DNA from: Pseudoxanthomonas spadix | GTDB lineage: Bacteria; Pseudomonadota; Gammaproteobacteria; Xanthomonadales; Xanthomonadaceae | Assembly: GCF_003703395.1 (NCBI RefSeq) | Contig: NZ_RDQN01000004.1 | Coordinates: 62,001 to 126,000 of the forward strand | DNA: 64,000 nucleotides | Reading direction: 5' to 3' | In this document: positions 37,559 through 49,156 of the stretch, piece after piece | How positions within the stretch are numbered: the stretch's first letter is position 1 | Layout of the letters: every line of letters begins with the position of its first letter | Notes under the pieces: model-generated | What the model saw: only the letters and a program-made list of their open reading frames with translations | What the model was told of the DNA's origin: nothing | Databases searched by the model: none | Position numbers and translations under genes: made by a program

Positions 37559-38200
37559 TCAGAACTTGAGGACGTAGGCCAGGCCGTACACCAGCGGATC
37601 GATCTCGGCACTGCCCAGCTCGGCGCCGTTGACCTTGACATCGGTGTCGATGTCGGCCCAGCGCAGGTCCACCCGCACCGCACTGGTGTCGTTGATCGCA
37701 TAGTCTAGGCCGACGTGCGCGGCCACGCCCCAGGAATCATCCAGGTCCAGGTTGGTGCCGGCCAGCGCGCCCTTGGCGTCGGTGCTGAAGAACGTGGTGT
37801 AGTTCACGCCCAGGCCGACGAACGGGGTGGCCTTGGTGTCGTTGACGAAGTGGTACTGCAGCGAGACCACCGGCGGCAGCTGCTTGGTTTCGCCGACCTT
37901 GCCAACGCCCTTGATGCTGATCTCGTGCTTGAACGGCAGCGCGGCCAGCACTTCCACACCGATGTTGTCGGCCACGAAGTATTCGAAGGTGACGGTCGGC
38001 TTGGTGTCGCTGTCCACTTCGGTCGGCAGCTTGCCCAGGCCCAGCGCGGCGCCATTGAGGTCGCCGGCGTCGGACTTGGGATCGACCACGCCCACGCCCA
38101 GACCCAGGGTCCAGTCGCCCTTGGACTGGGCCATCGCCGGGGCAGCGGCGGAAAGCGCCGCAGCCAGGGTGCACAGCAGGAGAGCAGATGTCTTGCGCAT
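37559..38200 (-). CDS. ompW: OmpW family outer membrane protein
   Basis: OmpW forms an eight-stranded outer-membrane barrel with a narrow hydrophobic channel. The 213-residue precursor has a Sec signal (TSALLLCTLAAALSAAAPAMA), strands such as WTLGLGVGVVDPKSD and FEYFVADNIGVEVLAALPFKH, the family segment PPVVSLQYHFVNDTKATPFVGLGVNYTTF, SWGVAAHVGLDYAINDTSAVRVDLRW, and a terminal Phe (YGLAYVLKF). The start at 38200 directly precedes the signal. A perfect FNR-type palindrome lies 59 bp upstream, matching the oxygen-linked control known for ompW in enterobacteria. Confidence 0.9.
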   Translation of the reverse strand: MRKTSALLLCTLAAALSAAAPAMAQSKGDWTLGLGVGVVDPKSDAGDLNGAALGLGKLPTEVDSDTKPTVTFEYFVADNIGVEVLAALPFKHEISIKGVGKVGETKQLPPVVSLQYHFVNDTKATPFVGLGVNYTTFFSTDAKGALAGTNLDLDDSWGVAAHVGLDYAINDTSAVRVDLRWADIDTDVKVNGAELGSAEIDPLVYGLAYVLKF

Positions 38201-38258
38201 GAGGGTTCTCGGTATCGATGGAATGGGCGCAGTCTTTCGCCTCTTCGACGCAGCCGCC

Positions 38259-39411
<1,153 letters not shown>

Positions 39412-39767
39412 GCCGCCGGATCGGCTTGAAACAGGGCGCCGCGCAGGCGCCCTTGTTCGTGGCGTGCAGCGCAAGGCGGCGGCGTGCACGCAGGACCAGG
39501 GAACAGGGCGCCGCCGGCGTGGATGAACGCCAAAGAAGAGGGCATCGATTCTTCAAGGCGCCGACCCGCATCGACCCACGGGCCCGGCGATTGCGCCGGG
39601 CCCGTGGGTCCGGCTGAGGCAGCCCGGGGCATTCACTGCACTGCACTGCAGGCTGGTCGAGGCGCCGGCCGCACCGTGTCGCGATGCCTGGCTTGGGCTG
39701 GCGCCAGGCACCGCGACTGGTGCAGGCGCCACTCCGGTAGCATGCGTGCACGGCGGCGGGGCGGCCG
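39412..39767. other. Gap-to-DUF2339 spacer with a perfect 17-bp hairpin
   Basis: No gene is recognised. 39573-39589 and 39594-39610 are exact inverted copies (GACCCACGGGCCCGGCG) around the loop ATTG. The very stable hairpin probably ends or protects the gap transcript, although there is no U-run after it. Near 39632 there is a short GCACTGCACTGCA repetition. The control region of the following gene must lie in the last part. Confidence 0.6.
39573..39610 (+). terminator. Perfect 17-bp stem-loop downstream of gap
   Basis: Stem 17 bp, loop ATTG, almost all G-C. It may act as a terminator or an RNase barrier for gap mRNA. The lack of a T-tract on either side leaves intrinsic termination uncertain. 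Confidence 0.5.
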
Positions 39768-42488
39768 GTGACGCTGACAGGGAGTGGGCATTTGCAGGCA
39801 TTGATCGTGCTGTTGGGGCTGGTCGTGCTGGCGGTGCCGGTGCTGCTGGTGGTGGCACTGGTGTCGATCCGGGGATTGCGCAGGCGGATCGAGCAGCTGG
39901 AGCAGGATCTGGCCTCGGTCTGGCGCCCGGCGCGCGGCGCCACGCCGTGGGTGACCGAGCGCGACAGCGTGCGGCCGCAGGCCGATGCCGGCCCGGCACC
40001 GGCGCCGGTTGCGCAGGCACCCAGGGCGGCCGCCGCTACGCCGCCGCGTACGCCTGAAGATGCCGCGCCACCGCCGCGCGCGCCTGAAACCGCCGCGCCG
40101 CCATCGCCGGGGCCGTCCACGCCTCCGCCACTGCCCGAATCGCCGCCGAGGCCTGCGTTCCAGCCCGCGCCCGCGCCTTCGCGTCCGGACCCGATCATCA
40201 CCCTGCTGGCTGCGGCCAGGCGCTGGTTCACCGAAGGCAACGTGCCGGTCAAGGTCGGCATGCTGGTGCTGCTGGCCGGGGTGGCGGCATTGTTGAAATA
40301 CGCGGGCGACCAGGGCTGGTTGCGCCTGCCGATCGAGTTGCGTTACGCGGGCATCGCGGCGGCGGCGCTGGGCGGGCTGGTGTTCGGCTGGCGCCAGCGC
40401 GCGCCGCGCCGCGGCTTTGCGCTGGCCCTGCAGGGCGGCGCGATCGGGGTGCTGTTGCTGACCGTGTTCGCGGCATTCAAGGTGTCGGGATTGATCCCGG
40501 CCGCTGCGGCGTTTGCGCTCAGCGTGGTGCTGGTGGCCGGCATGTGCGTGCTGGCGGTGCTGCAGGAATCGCGCACGCTGGCAGTGCTGGCCACGCTGGC
40601 CGGATTCCTGGCGCCGATCTGGCTGTCCACCGGCAGCGGCAACCACGTGGCGCTGTTTTCCTACTACGCGCTGCTCAATGCCGGGGTGTTCGCCATCGCC
40701 TGGGTGCGGTCGTGGCGGGTGCTGAACCTGCTTGGATTTGTCTTCACCTTCGGCATCGGCACGGTCTGGGGCGTGCTGGATTACCGGCCGGACAAGTTCG
40801 CCAGCACCGAGCCGTTCCTGCTGCTGTTCTTCGCCTTCTACCTGCTGATCCCGGTGCTGCATGCGCGGCGCGGCGACGATCGGGCCAGGGTGGTCGATGG
40901 CAGCCTGTTGTTCGGCACGCCACTGGTGGCCTTCTGCCTGCAGGCCGGGTTGCTGCAGGGCGACGGCCTGCCGCTGGCGCTGTGCGCACTGGCGCTTGCG
41001 GCGGTCTATACCGGCCTGGCCGCCTGGCTGTTGCGCGATGCGCGCACCGCTTTGCTGGGGTACGGCCATGCGCTGCTGGCGGTGGGCTTTGCCACCCTGG
41101 CGGTGCCGCTGGCGTTGTCGGCACGCGCCACGGCCGGCGTGTTCGCGCTGGAAGGCGCCGGCCTGGTCTGGCTGGGCCTGCGCCAGCAGCGCCGGCTGCC
41201 GGTGGTCAGCGGCGTGCTGCTGCAGCTGGCCGCAGCGGTGGCGTTCGTGATCGGCCTGGAGGCCACTTCGCGCGATGCAACGGTGCTGGCCAATCCGACC
41301 TGCATGAGCGCGCTGCTGATCGCGCTGGGCGGCTTTGCCAGCGCCTGGGCGCTGCGGGTGCAACGGCGTGTGCTGGCGCTGCTGTCTTACCTGTGGGCGC
41401 TGGGCTGGTGGAGCGGCGCGGGGCTGCACGAGATCCTGCGTTTCGCCTCCGCGCCACAGCAGCCGGACCTGGTGCTGGCGGGGCTGGCGCTGACCGCCTG
41501 GCTTGCCGCCGAAGTGCAGCGGCGCCATCCCGATGCCGCGCTGGCCTGGACCACGACGGGTGGCTTCGCCCTGGCCATGCCGGTGACGCTGTGGCAGGTG
41601 GATGCGCACGGGCAGCCCTTCGCTGGCGCAGGCGCCGCGGCATGGGCGGTCTTCGCTGTGCTGGGCGTGCGCGCCCGGTGGTGCCTGCGCGGCGCGGAAG
41701 GGCGCGCTGCGCAGGCAGCGCAATTGATCTGGTGGCTGGTGTGGCCGCTGCTGCTGTCGTTGGCGGGACAGTGGCTGGCCGGCGAACTGCACCTGGCCGA
41801 AGGCTGGGGCTGGGCGCTGCTGGCCTGGCCGTGGCTGCTGCTGGCCGCGCTGTCGCTGCAGCGCTGGCATTGGCTGGCCTGGCCGCGCGGCGCGGCGCTG
41901 GATCCTGGCCGGTTGGCGCTGCAGGGCACGGTCTTCGCCGTGCTGACGGTGGGCTGGGTGGCGAGCTTGTTCGCCCGGCTCGGCGCTGCACCGCTGCCGT
42001 GGCTGCCCTTGTTCAATCCGGCGGAACTGGCCCAGCTGGCGGTGATCGTGCTGCTCGCGCACTGGCTGTGGCGCGGCGCCGTGCCTGCTGCCTGGGCGCC
42101 GCGTCGCGGCATGCTGATGGCCGGTGCCGGGCTGGTGCTGGCGACCAGCTCCACCCTGCATACCGTGCATCACTGGGCGCAGGTGCCGTGGGACGCAGGG
42201 TTGTGGTCCACCGGCATCGCCCAGACCAGCCTGACCGTGGTCTGGAGCGTGCTGGGCGTGATCGGCTGGGTGATGGGATCGCGGCGTGGCCAGCGTGGGC
42301 TGTGGCTCGGCGGTGCGCTGCTGATGGGCCTGGTGCTGGCCAAGCTGATGCTGATCGATCGCCAGCACCTGGGCAACCTGCTGGGCATCGGCTCGTTCAT
42401 CGCCTACGGCTTGCTGTGCACGGTGGTGGGATATTTCGCGCCGGCGCCGCCGCGCGCCGTTGCCGCGGACCTGGAGGTGGACGCATGA
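39768..42488 (+). CDS. DUF2339 polytopic membrane protein
   Basis: A 906-residue inner-membrane protein. A first hydrophobic helix (IVLLGLVVLAVPVLLVVALV) is followed by a short coiled stretch (RGLRRRIEQLEQDLASVW), about 100 Pro/Ala-rich residues, then the DUF2339 core beginning FTEGNVPVKVGMLVLLAGVAALLKYA, a hallmark of the family, and many more membrane spans to the end. Function is unknown for the family; a role in the cell envelope is suspected only from topology. Start: GTG at 39768, with TTG at 39792 just before the first helix an alternative. Its stop overlaps the next gene's start (ATGA); the DUF2339-DUF3999 pair is a recurring combination. Confidence 0.88.
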   Translation: MTLTGSGHLQALIVLLGLVVLAVPVLLVVALVSIRGLRRRIEQLEQDLASVWRPARGATPWVTERDSVRPQADAGPAPAPVAQAPRAAAATPPRTPEDAAPPPRAPETAAPPSPGPSTPPPLPESPPRPAFQPAPAPSRPDPIITLLAAARRWFTEGNVPVKVGMLVLLAGVAALLKYAGDQGWLRLPIELRYAGIAAAALGGLVFGWRQRAPRRGFALALQGGAIGVLLLTVFAAFKVSGLIPAAAAFALSVVLVAGMCVLAVLQESRTLAVLATLAGFLAPIWLSTGSGNHVALFSYYALLNAGVFAIAWVRSWRVLNLLGFVFTFGIGTVWGVLDYRPDKFASTEPFLLLFFAFYLLIPVLHARRGDDRARVVDGSLLFGTPLVAFCLQAGLLQGDGLPLALCALALAAVYTGLAAWLLRDARTALLGYGHALLAVGFATLAVPLALSARATAGVFALEGAGLVWLGLRQQRRLPVVSGVLLQLAAAVAFVIGLEATSRDATVLANPTCMSALLIALGGFASAWALRVQRRVLALLSYLWALGWWSGAGLHEILRFASAPQQPDLVLAGLALTAWLAAEVQRRHPDAALAWTTTGGFALAMPVTLWQVDAHGQPFAGAGAAAWAVFAVLGVRARWCLRGAEGRAAQAAQLIWWLVWPLLLSLAGQWLAGELHLAEGWGWALLAWPWLLLAALSLQRWHWLAWPRGAALDPGRLALQGTVFAVLTVGWVASLFARLGAAPLPWLPLFNPAELAQLAVIVLLAHWLWRGAVPAAWAPRRGMLMAGAGLVLATSSTLHTVHHWAQVPWDAGLWSTGIAQTSLTVVWSVLGVIGWVMGSRRGQRGLWLGGALLMGLVLAKLMLIDRQHLGNLLGIGSFIAYGLLCTVVGYFAPAPPRAVAADLEVDA

Positions 42489-43834
42489 AGTGCCTGGCCC
42501 TGTTGTTGCTGGTGCCGATCGCCGCACATGCGGCCGGACCGCGCGAGGATTACGTGCAGCAATGGCCGCTGCAGCTGTCCACGGCGGAGGCCGGCGCGTA
42601 TCGGGTGACGCTGAGCGAGGCGGTCTATCGCGGCGCGCAGTCGCCAACGCTGGGCGATGTCCAGCCGCTCGATGCCGATGGCCAGCCCTTGCCTGCCAGT
42701 CTGCTCGGTCCTGATGCGCCGCTGGCCGGGCCGCCGCGGCGCCAGGCGTTGCCGCTCTTCCAGTTGCCGCCGATGCCGCCCGACGCCTCCGGTGACCTGC
42801 AGCTGATCGCCGAGCGCGATGCGCAAGGTGCGGTGACGCGCGTGGAAACCCGGCTGCCTGCCGATGCCAACGCAGGCCACCGGCAAGGCGGCGGCTGGCT
42901 GCTCGATGCCAGCGCGCTGGAAGCACCGCTGCAGGCGTTGTGGCTGCAGTGGCAGGACCCGCCGCAGCTGCAGGCCGAACTGCGGCTGGAGGGCAGCCAC
43001 GACCTGCGTGGCTGGTTCGTCATCGACCCGCAGGTCACCGTGGTCGAACTGGACAACGGACGCCAGCGCCTGGCCCGGCGTCGCATCGCCCTGACCGCCG
43101 GGGCGCGCTACCTGCGGTTGCTGCCGCGCGCCGGTGCGCTGCCGGCGCTGCAGTCGGTCGAGGCCGAAATTGCCGTGCCGGCCGCGCCGCTGCCGTGGCA
43201 GACGCTGCGGCTGGACGGCAAGGCGGTCGATGGCGGATTCCAATTCGTGTCTCCCGGCCGCTTTCCGGTCGCGCAGGTCGATGTGGTGGCCAGCGGCAAC
43301 CAGGCCGTCACCTGGAGCGTGCAGAGCCGCGACGCGGCCGATGCGCCCTGGATCCATCGCGTCGGCCCCTGGCTGGCCTACCAGGTCGGCGCCGAGCGGC
43401 AGCGCTCGCCGCCGCAGGCGCTGGCGCAGACCAGCCGCGACCGTTACTGGCGCCTGCTGGCCAGTGCCGGCAGCGTCGAAGGCCTCGCGCCGCCGCAGTT
43501 GCAGCTGGGCTACCGGCCCGAGGTGCTGGTGTTCCTGGCCCAGGGCGCGCCGCCGTACGCGCTGGCCGTGGGCAGCGCGCGTGCGCATCGCCAGCAAGCG
43601 CCGCTGCCCGCGATGATCGCCGCATTGCGCCAGCAGCGCGGCGCGCAATGGCAGCCGGCCACCGCCACCCTGGGCACCGATGCGCAGGTCCTGGCCGGCG
43701 AGCACGCGCTGCAGCCGGCCGCGCGCGACTGGAAGCAGCTGCTGCTGTGGGCCCTGCTCGTCTGCGGGGCGCTTGCGGTCGGCGGCTTCGCCTTCAGCCT
43801 GCTGCGCGACAGGCGCGCGACCCAGGCACCCTGA
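42485..43834 (+). CDS. DUF3999 protein, secreted with C-terminal membrane anchor
   Basis: A 449-residue protein with a Sec signal (KCLALLLLVPIAAHA), a large periplasmic beta-rich region (WPLQLSTAEAGAYRVTLSEAVYRGA, RLEGSHDLRGWFVI, ARYLRLLP, and repeated WSVQSRD, RYWRLLAS strands), and a C-terminal membrane helix (LLLWALLVCGALAVGGFAFSLL) with a basic end. This arrangement matches the DUF3999 family. It overlaps the DUF2339 gene by 4 bases, and the two probably act as one complex in which this protein is the periplasmic partner. That inference rests on coupling and topology only. Confidence 0.85.
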   Translation: MKCLALLLLVPIAAHAAGPREDYVQQWPLQLSTAEAGAYRVTLSEAVYRGAQSPTLGDVQPLDADGQPLPASLLGPDAPLAGPPRRQALPLFQLPPMPPDASGDLQLIAERDAQGAVTRVETRLPADANAGHRQGGGWLLDASALEAPLQALWLQWQDPPQLQAELRLEGSHDLRGWFVIDPQVTVVELDNGRQRLARRRIALTAGARYLRLLPRAGALPALQSVEAEIAVPAAPLPWQTLRLDGKAVDGGFQFVSPGRFPVAQVDVVASGNQAVTWSVQSRDAADAPWIHRVGPWLAYQVGAERQRSPPQALAQTSRDRYWRLLASAGSVEGLAPPQLQLGYRPEVLVFLAQGAPPYALAVGSARAHRQQAPLPAMIAALRQQRGAQWQPATATLGTDAQVLAGEHALQPAARDWKQLLLWALLVCGALAVGGFAFSLLRDRRATQAP

Positions 43835-44115
43835 TTGCCCCTCGCCTGGCCGCGGTTTGCGGCATCGGCGGCCAGCCCGGACAATGGGCGCCCGTCCTGA
43901 TCGAAGCAACGCCGCATGCCGCACCTGCGTCGCAGCCAGCCGGTTCCCATCAGGCGGGACGGCATCTCCCCGCTCCGGCCGCCTTTCAACCCGCCTTGCG
44001 TGGCGGTGTGCTGCCATCGGCGGCATGCAGGGGCGAGCGTCTTTTCCGGCCTTGCGCCCTGTGCCCCATGGCCCGGGCCGTTGTTCCTTTCCCTGACCCC
44101 ACGAGCTGAAGCCCC

Positions 44116-45288
44116 ATGACCATCATCCGCATGACCGATCTGGACCTCTCCGGCAAGCGCGTGCTGATCCGCCAGGATCTGAACGTGCCGATCGACAACG
44201 GCCGGATCACCTCCGAGCAGCGCATCATCGCCTCCCTGCCGACACTGAAGATGGCCCTGGAGCAGGGCGCGGCGGTGATGGTGATCTCGCACCTGGGGCG
44301 CCCGGAGGAAGGCGTCTGGAGCGAGGAGCATTCCCTGCAGCCGGTGGCCAAGCGCCTGTCCGAACTGCTGCACGTGCCGGTGCCGCTGGTGCGCGACTGG
44401 GTCGACGGCGTGCAGGTCGAGCCGGGCCAGATCGTGCTGCTGGAGAACTGCCGCATGAACGTGGGCGAGGGCAAGGATGACGAGACACTTGCCAGGAAAT
44501 ACGCCGCGCTGTGCGATGTGTTCGTCATGGATGCCTTCGGCACCGCGCACCGCGCCCAGGCCTCCACCCATGGCGTGATCAGGTTCGCCCCGGTCGCCGC
44601 CGGCGGCCCGCTGCTGATGGCCGAGCTGGACGCCCTGCACAAGGCCTTGGCCGCGCCGGCGCGGCCACTGCTGGCCATCGTCGCCGGCAGCAAGGTCTCG
44701 ACCAAGCTGGAGCTGCTCTCCAGCCTGGTGGGCAAGGTCGACCAGCTCATCGTCGGCGGCGGCATCGCCAACACCTTCATCGCCGCCGCTGGCCACCGCG
44801 TGGGCAAGTCGCTGTGCGAGCCGGACCTGCTGGACACCGCGCGCAGGATCGTGGCCGATGCCAAGGCGCGCGGTGCCGAGATCCCGCTGCCCACCGACGT
44901 GGTGGTGGCCAAGCAGTTCCTGCCAGATGCACCGGCCGCGGTGAAGAAGGTCGATGCGGTGGACGCAGACGACCTGATCCTGGACATCGGCCCGGACACG
45001 GCGGCGGCCTACGCCGCGCGCATCGCCAGGGCTGGCACCGTGGTCTGGAACGGGCCGGTCGGGGTGTTCGAGTTTGAGGCCTTCAGCAAGGGCACCGAGA
45101 CCCTGGCGCGGGCGATCGCCGCCTCGCCGGCGTTTTCCATCGCCGGCGGCGGCGACACCCTGGCGGCGGTGGACAAATACGGGGTCGCCGACCGGCTGAG
45201 CTACATCTCCACCGGCGGCGGCGCGTTCCTGGAATTCCTGGAAGGCAAGACCCTGCCGGCCGTGGCCGCCCTGGAAGCGCGCGCTTGA
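44116..45288 (+). CDS. pgk: Phosphoglycerate kinase
   Basis: Pgk transfers phosphate from 1,3-bisphosphoglycerate to ADP. The 390-residue protein is of bacterial length and has the N-terminal [71 protein letters not shown], the [15 protein letters not shown] segment, [22 protein letters not shown] and the C-terminal [15 protein letters not shown] with [13 protein letters not shown]. The Arg in [10 protein letters not shown] replaces part of the more common LENVRFNKGE. Its stop overlaps the HAD phosphatase start (TGATG). The preceding 281 bp hold no gene. Confidence 0.97.
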   Translation: MTIIRMTDLDLSGKRVLIRQDLNVPIDNGRITSEQRIIASLPTLKMALEQGAAVMVISHLGRPEEGVWSEEHSLQPVAKRLSELLHVPVPLVRDWVDGVQVEPGQIVLLENCRMNVGEGKDDETLARKYAALCDVFVMDAFGTAHRAQASTHGVIRFAPVAAGGPLLMAELDALHKALAAPARPLLAIVAGSKVSTKLELLSSLVGKVDQLIVGGGIANTFIAAAGHRVGKSLCEPDLLDTARRIVADAKARGAEIPLPTDVVVAKQFLPDAPAAVKKVDAVDADDLILDIGPDTAAAYAARIARAGTVVWNGPVGVFEFEAFSKGTETLARAIAASPAFSIAGGGDTLAAVDKYGVADRLSYISTGGGAFLEFLEGKTLPAVAALEARA

Positions 45289-45929
45289 TGAACCAGGCCA
45301 CGCTGTTGTTTGACCTGGACGGCACCCTGATCGATTCGGAGCCGGGCATCGTCAACAGCATCGGGCACGTGTTTGCGGCAATGGCCCAGCCGCTGCCCGA
45401 TGCCGCCGCGCTGCGGGCCTGGATCGGGCCGCCGATGCGCGACAGCTTCCAGTCCGTGTTTCCTGAAGAAGACCGCCTGGCCCAGGCGCTGGCGCTCTAC
45501 CGCCAGCGCTACGACACCCTCGGCTGGACCGAGCTGAGCGTGTACCCGGGCATTGCCGAGCTGGTGACCGATCTGCATGCCGGCGGCCGCCGGCTGGCGG
45601 TGGTGACCTCCAAGAACGAGCGCTCGGCCCGGCAGATCCTGGCCGGCCTGCCCTTCGGTGCGTGTTTCGAACAGATCGTCGGCGCCAGCGACGACGGCAG
45701 CCGCCGGTTCAAGCCCGACCTGATCGCCGAGGCGCTGCGGCGCCTGTCGGCGCAGGCCGGCCACTGCGTGATGATCGGCGACCGGCGCATGGACATCGAA
45801 GGTGCCGTGCACCACCACATGCGCAGCATCGGCGTGCTCTGGGGCTTCGGCGACCGCGCCGAACTGGTCACCGCCGGTGCCGGTGAAGTGGTCGCCTCAC
45901 CCGAGGCACTGCGGGCCATCCTGGCCTGA
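45288..45929 (+). CDS. HAD-family phosphatase (phosphoglycolate phosphatase-like)
   Basis: A 213-residue haloacid-dehalogenase-type hydrolase. Motif I FDLDGTLIDSE holds the nucleophile D9 and D11; motif II is VVTSKN; motif III Lys is in RRFKPDLI; motif IV is VMIGDRRMDIEGA. The helical cap with SVYPGIAELVTDL fits the Gph/PpaX subgroup, which dephosphorylates phosphoglycolate or pyrophosphate; the substrate cannot be fixed. The ATG shares its A with the pgk stop, so it is coupled to pgk. A housekeeping role in removing damaged glycolytic metabolites would suit the context but is inference. Confidence 0.88.
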   Translation: MNQATLLFDLDGTLIDSEPGIVNSIGHVFAAMAQPLPDAAALRAWIGPPMRDSFQSVFPEEDRLAQALALYRQRYDTLGWTELSVYPGIAELVTDLHAGGRRLAVVTSKNERSARQILAGLPFGACFEQIVGASDDGSRRFKPDLIAEALRRLSAQAGHCVMIGDRRMDIEGAVHHHMRSIGVLWGFGDRAELVTAGAGEVVASPEALRAILA

Positions 45930-46139
45930 TGTCCCGCGCGGCCGTCTGCGCATGGAGATACCAGTAAAATACCAGTTTCCGGCGCAGTGTCCGACCCACG
46001 GCACTGAATGGATTTGTTATGAATCAACAGGTTGGGTGGATTCTTCCGCCGCAGGCGCGCCCCAGCCCCAGGCTGGGTGGCATCGCACAAGCGGACCACC
46101 ACCATGCCTGTGGTAGCGTTTGCAGCTTCGGAGGAGTCC

Positions 46140-47609
<1,470 letters not shown>

Positions 47610-47692
47610 CGGCCCGGCCGCCGGCGCGCACCGGCGGCGCAGGGCCGCCGCGCGCTTGCGGCATGACCGGCAAGGGGCAGGGCGGCGCCGGC

Positions 47693-47698
47693 TATAAT
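47693..47698 (+). promoter_or_regulatory. -10 box for the aldolase gene
   Basis: TATAAT, a perfect -10 hexamer, 33 bp before the aldolase ATG. No convincing -35 lies at the proper distance, so the promoter may depend on an activator. Confidence 0.45.
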
Positions 47699-47730
47699 TC
47701 CCGGCTCCGCCGTCCGCCCCCCGAGTCCCC

Positions 47731-48735
47731 ATGAGCATCGAACAGCTCGCCGAAACCGCCCAGGCCCTGGTCGCCCCCGGCAAGGGCATCATCGCCATCG
47801 ACGAATCCATCGCCACCATCGGCAAGCGTTTTGCCGGGGTGGGCCTCGACAACACCGAAGAACATCGTCGCCGCTACCGCGAGCTGCTGATCACCACGCC
47901 CCGGCTGGCCAACCACATCTCCGGCGCGATCCTCCACGAGGAGACCATCGGCCAGAAGACCCGGGACGCGGTGCCGTTTCCCAAGTACATGACCGACCAC
48001 GGCATGATCCCGGGCATCAAGGTCGATCTTGGCACCCAGCCGCTGGCCGGCTGCCCCGGCGAGCTGGTGACCGAGGGCCTGGACGGCCTGCGCACGCGCC
48101 TGCAGGCGTACTACAAGCTGGGCGCGCGCTTTGCCAAGTGGCGCGCGGTGATCAACATCGGCGAGGACATCCCCTCCGGCACCTGCATCGAGGTCAACGC
48201 CCACGCGCTGGCCCGCTACGCCGCGCTGTGCCAGGAGCAGGGCATCGTGCCGATCATCGAGCCGGAGGTGCTGATGGAGGGCGACCACGACATCCAGACC
48301 TGCTATGAGGTGACCGAGGCAACCCTGCGCTCGGTGTTCGGCGCCCTGTACGAGCAGAACGTCCTGCTGGAAGGCACCATCCTCAAGGCCTCGATGGTCC
48401 TGCCGGGCAGCCGCTGCGCCGACCAGGTCGATGTGGAAGAAGTGGCCGAATCCACCGTGATGTGCCTGAAGACCGCCGTGCCGGCGATCCTGCCGGGCAT
48501 CGTGTTCCTGTCCGGCGGCCAGTCCGACCAGGACGCCACCGCCCACCTTGATGCCATGAACCGCCTGGGCAACCTGCCCTGGCCGCTGAGCTTCTCCTAC
48601 GGCCGGGCCATGCAGCAGGCCGCGCTGGCGCACTGGGCCAAGGACCCGGACCGCAATTTCGCCAAGGCCCAGTCGATCGTGTTCGAGCGCGCCCGCGCCA
48701 ACAGCCTGGCAGCGCTGGGGCAGTGGGAAGGCTAG
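47731..48735 (+). CDS. Fructose-bisphosphate aldolase, class I
   Basis: A 334-residue Schiff-base aldolase of the animal/plant type, cleaving fructose 1,6-bisphosphate into dihydroxyacetone phosphate and glyceraldehyde 3-phosphate without metal. The start LAETAQALVAPGKGIIAIDES is the class I signature; the Schiff-base lysine is K219 in LLEGTILKASMVLPG; GIVPIIEPEVLMEGDHD carries the catalytic Glu. The C-terminal Tyr of vertebrate enzymes is absent (ends LAALGQWEG). Most gammaproteobacteria rely on class II enzymes, but xanthomonads carry this type. It has its own -10 box and follows pyk by 121 bp. A GTAG-type repeat begins just after it. Confidence 0.95.
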   Translation: MSIEQLAETAQALVAPGKGIIAIDESIATIGKRFAGVGLDNTEEHRRRYRELLITTPRLANHISGAILHEETIGQKTRDAVPFPKYMTDHGMIPGIKVDLGTQPLAGCPGELVTEGLDGLRTRLQAYYKLGARFAKWRAVINIGEDIPSGTCIEVNAHALARYAALCQEQGIVPIIEPEVLMEGDHDIQTCYEVTEATLRSVFGALYEQNVLLEGTILKASMVLPGSRCADQVDVEEVAESTVMCLKTAVPAILPGIVFLSGGQSDQDATAHLDAMNRLGNLPWPLSFSYGRAMQQAALAHWAKDPDRNFAKAQSIVFERARANSLAALGQWEG

Positions 48736-49073
48736 GCCCGTGTGTAGGAGCAACTGTCTGCTCGACGCGTTCGTGCCCCCTCTCCCTCGCGTGCGGGGGA
48801 GAGGGCTGGGGTGAGGGGGGCTTTTGCTTTAAGGCCAGTAAACCGCAGCCGGCTCCGGAACGTTGATGTGTCGTCGTCGGCATGGCCGTCACCCCTATCC
48901 CCCTCACCCCGACCCCCTGCTTCGCACCCCGGCCCGCGCCAGCGGCGCGGGCGCTCCAAGGCACGCGCGCCAGTGGCGCGCAAGCCGTGCCTTCTCGCCC
49001 CCCCGCGAGCGGGGGATAGGGGGCAAAATCCCAGGGATGTGGCCGTAGGGCCATGGCCGCGATGGGCTTTCCC
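48736..49073. other. Repeat-rich spacer downstream of the aldolase gene
   Basis: No gene is seen. The spacer opens with a single GTAG-type REP-like piece (GTGTAGGAGCAACTGTCTGC, from 48740). Near 48776-48806 is an inverted pair CCCTCTCCC/GGGAGAGGG followed by GGGGTGAGGGGGG. Its counterpart in reverse (CCCTCACCCCGACCCCC) starts at 48899, with more GC-rich palindromic DNA (CCCCCCGCGAGCGGGGGATAGGGGG) near 48999-49021. The whole is a cluster of widespread small palindromes next to a RAYT gene. Confidence 0.65.
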
Positions 49074-49156
49074 GTAGGAGCGCCCCGAAGGGGCGCGATG
49101 CTCTCCCTTGGCATCTCGGCGCGCCCGATCATCGCGCCCCTGCGATGCGCTCCTAC
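49074..49156 (-). repeat. REPIN: two GTAG REPs in inverted order
   Basis: Both ends read GTAGGAGCGC towards the centre (GTAGGAGCGCATCGCAGGGG on one side, GTAGGAGCGCCCCGAAGGGG on the other), with CATCGCGCCCC pairing within. GTAG-headed REPs are the substrates of RAYT proteins, and this pair touches the RAYT gene: the TAG of the first GTAG is that gene's stop codon. Confidence 0.85.

Noticed and set aside
39633-42926. A 1097-codon open frame on the minus strand opposite the DUF2339/DUF3999 genes
   Set aside because: Composition is Arg/His/Gln-rich with no domain pattern, and it mirrors the codon structure of the plus-strand genes with clear membrane and signal features. Typical antisense shadow in high-GC DNA.
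46019-46139. Small open frame starting at 46019 before pyk
   Set aside because: It runs out of phase into pyk, has no signal or domain, and overlaps the likely promoter/leader region.
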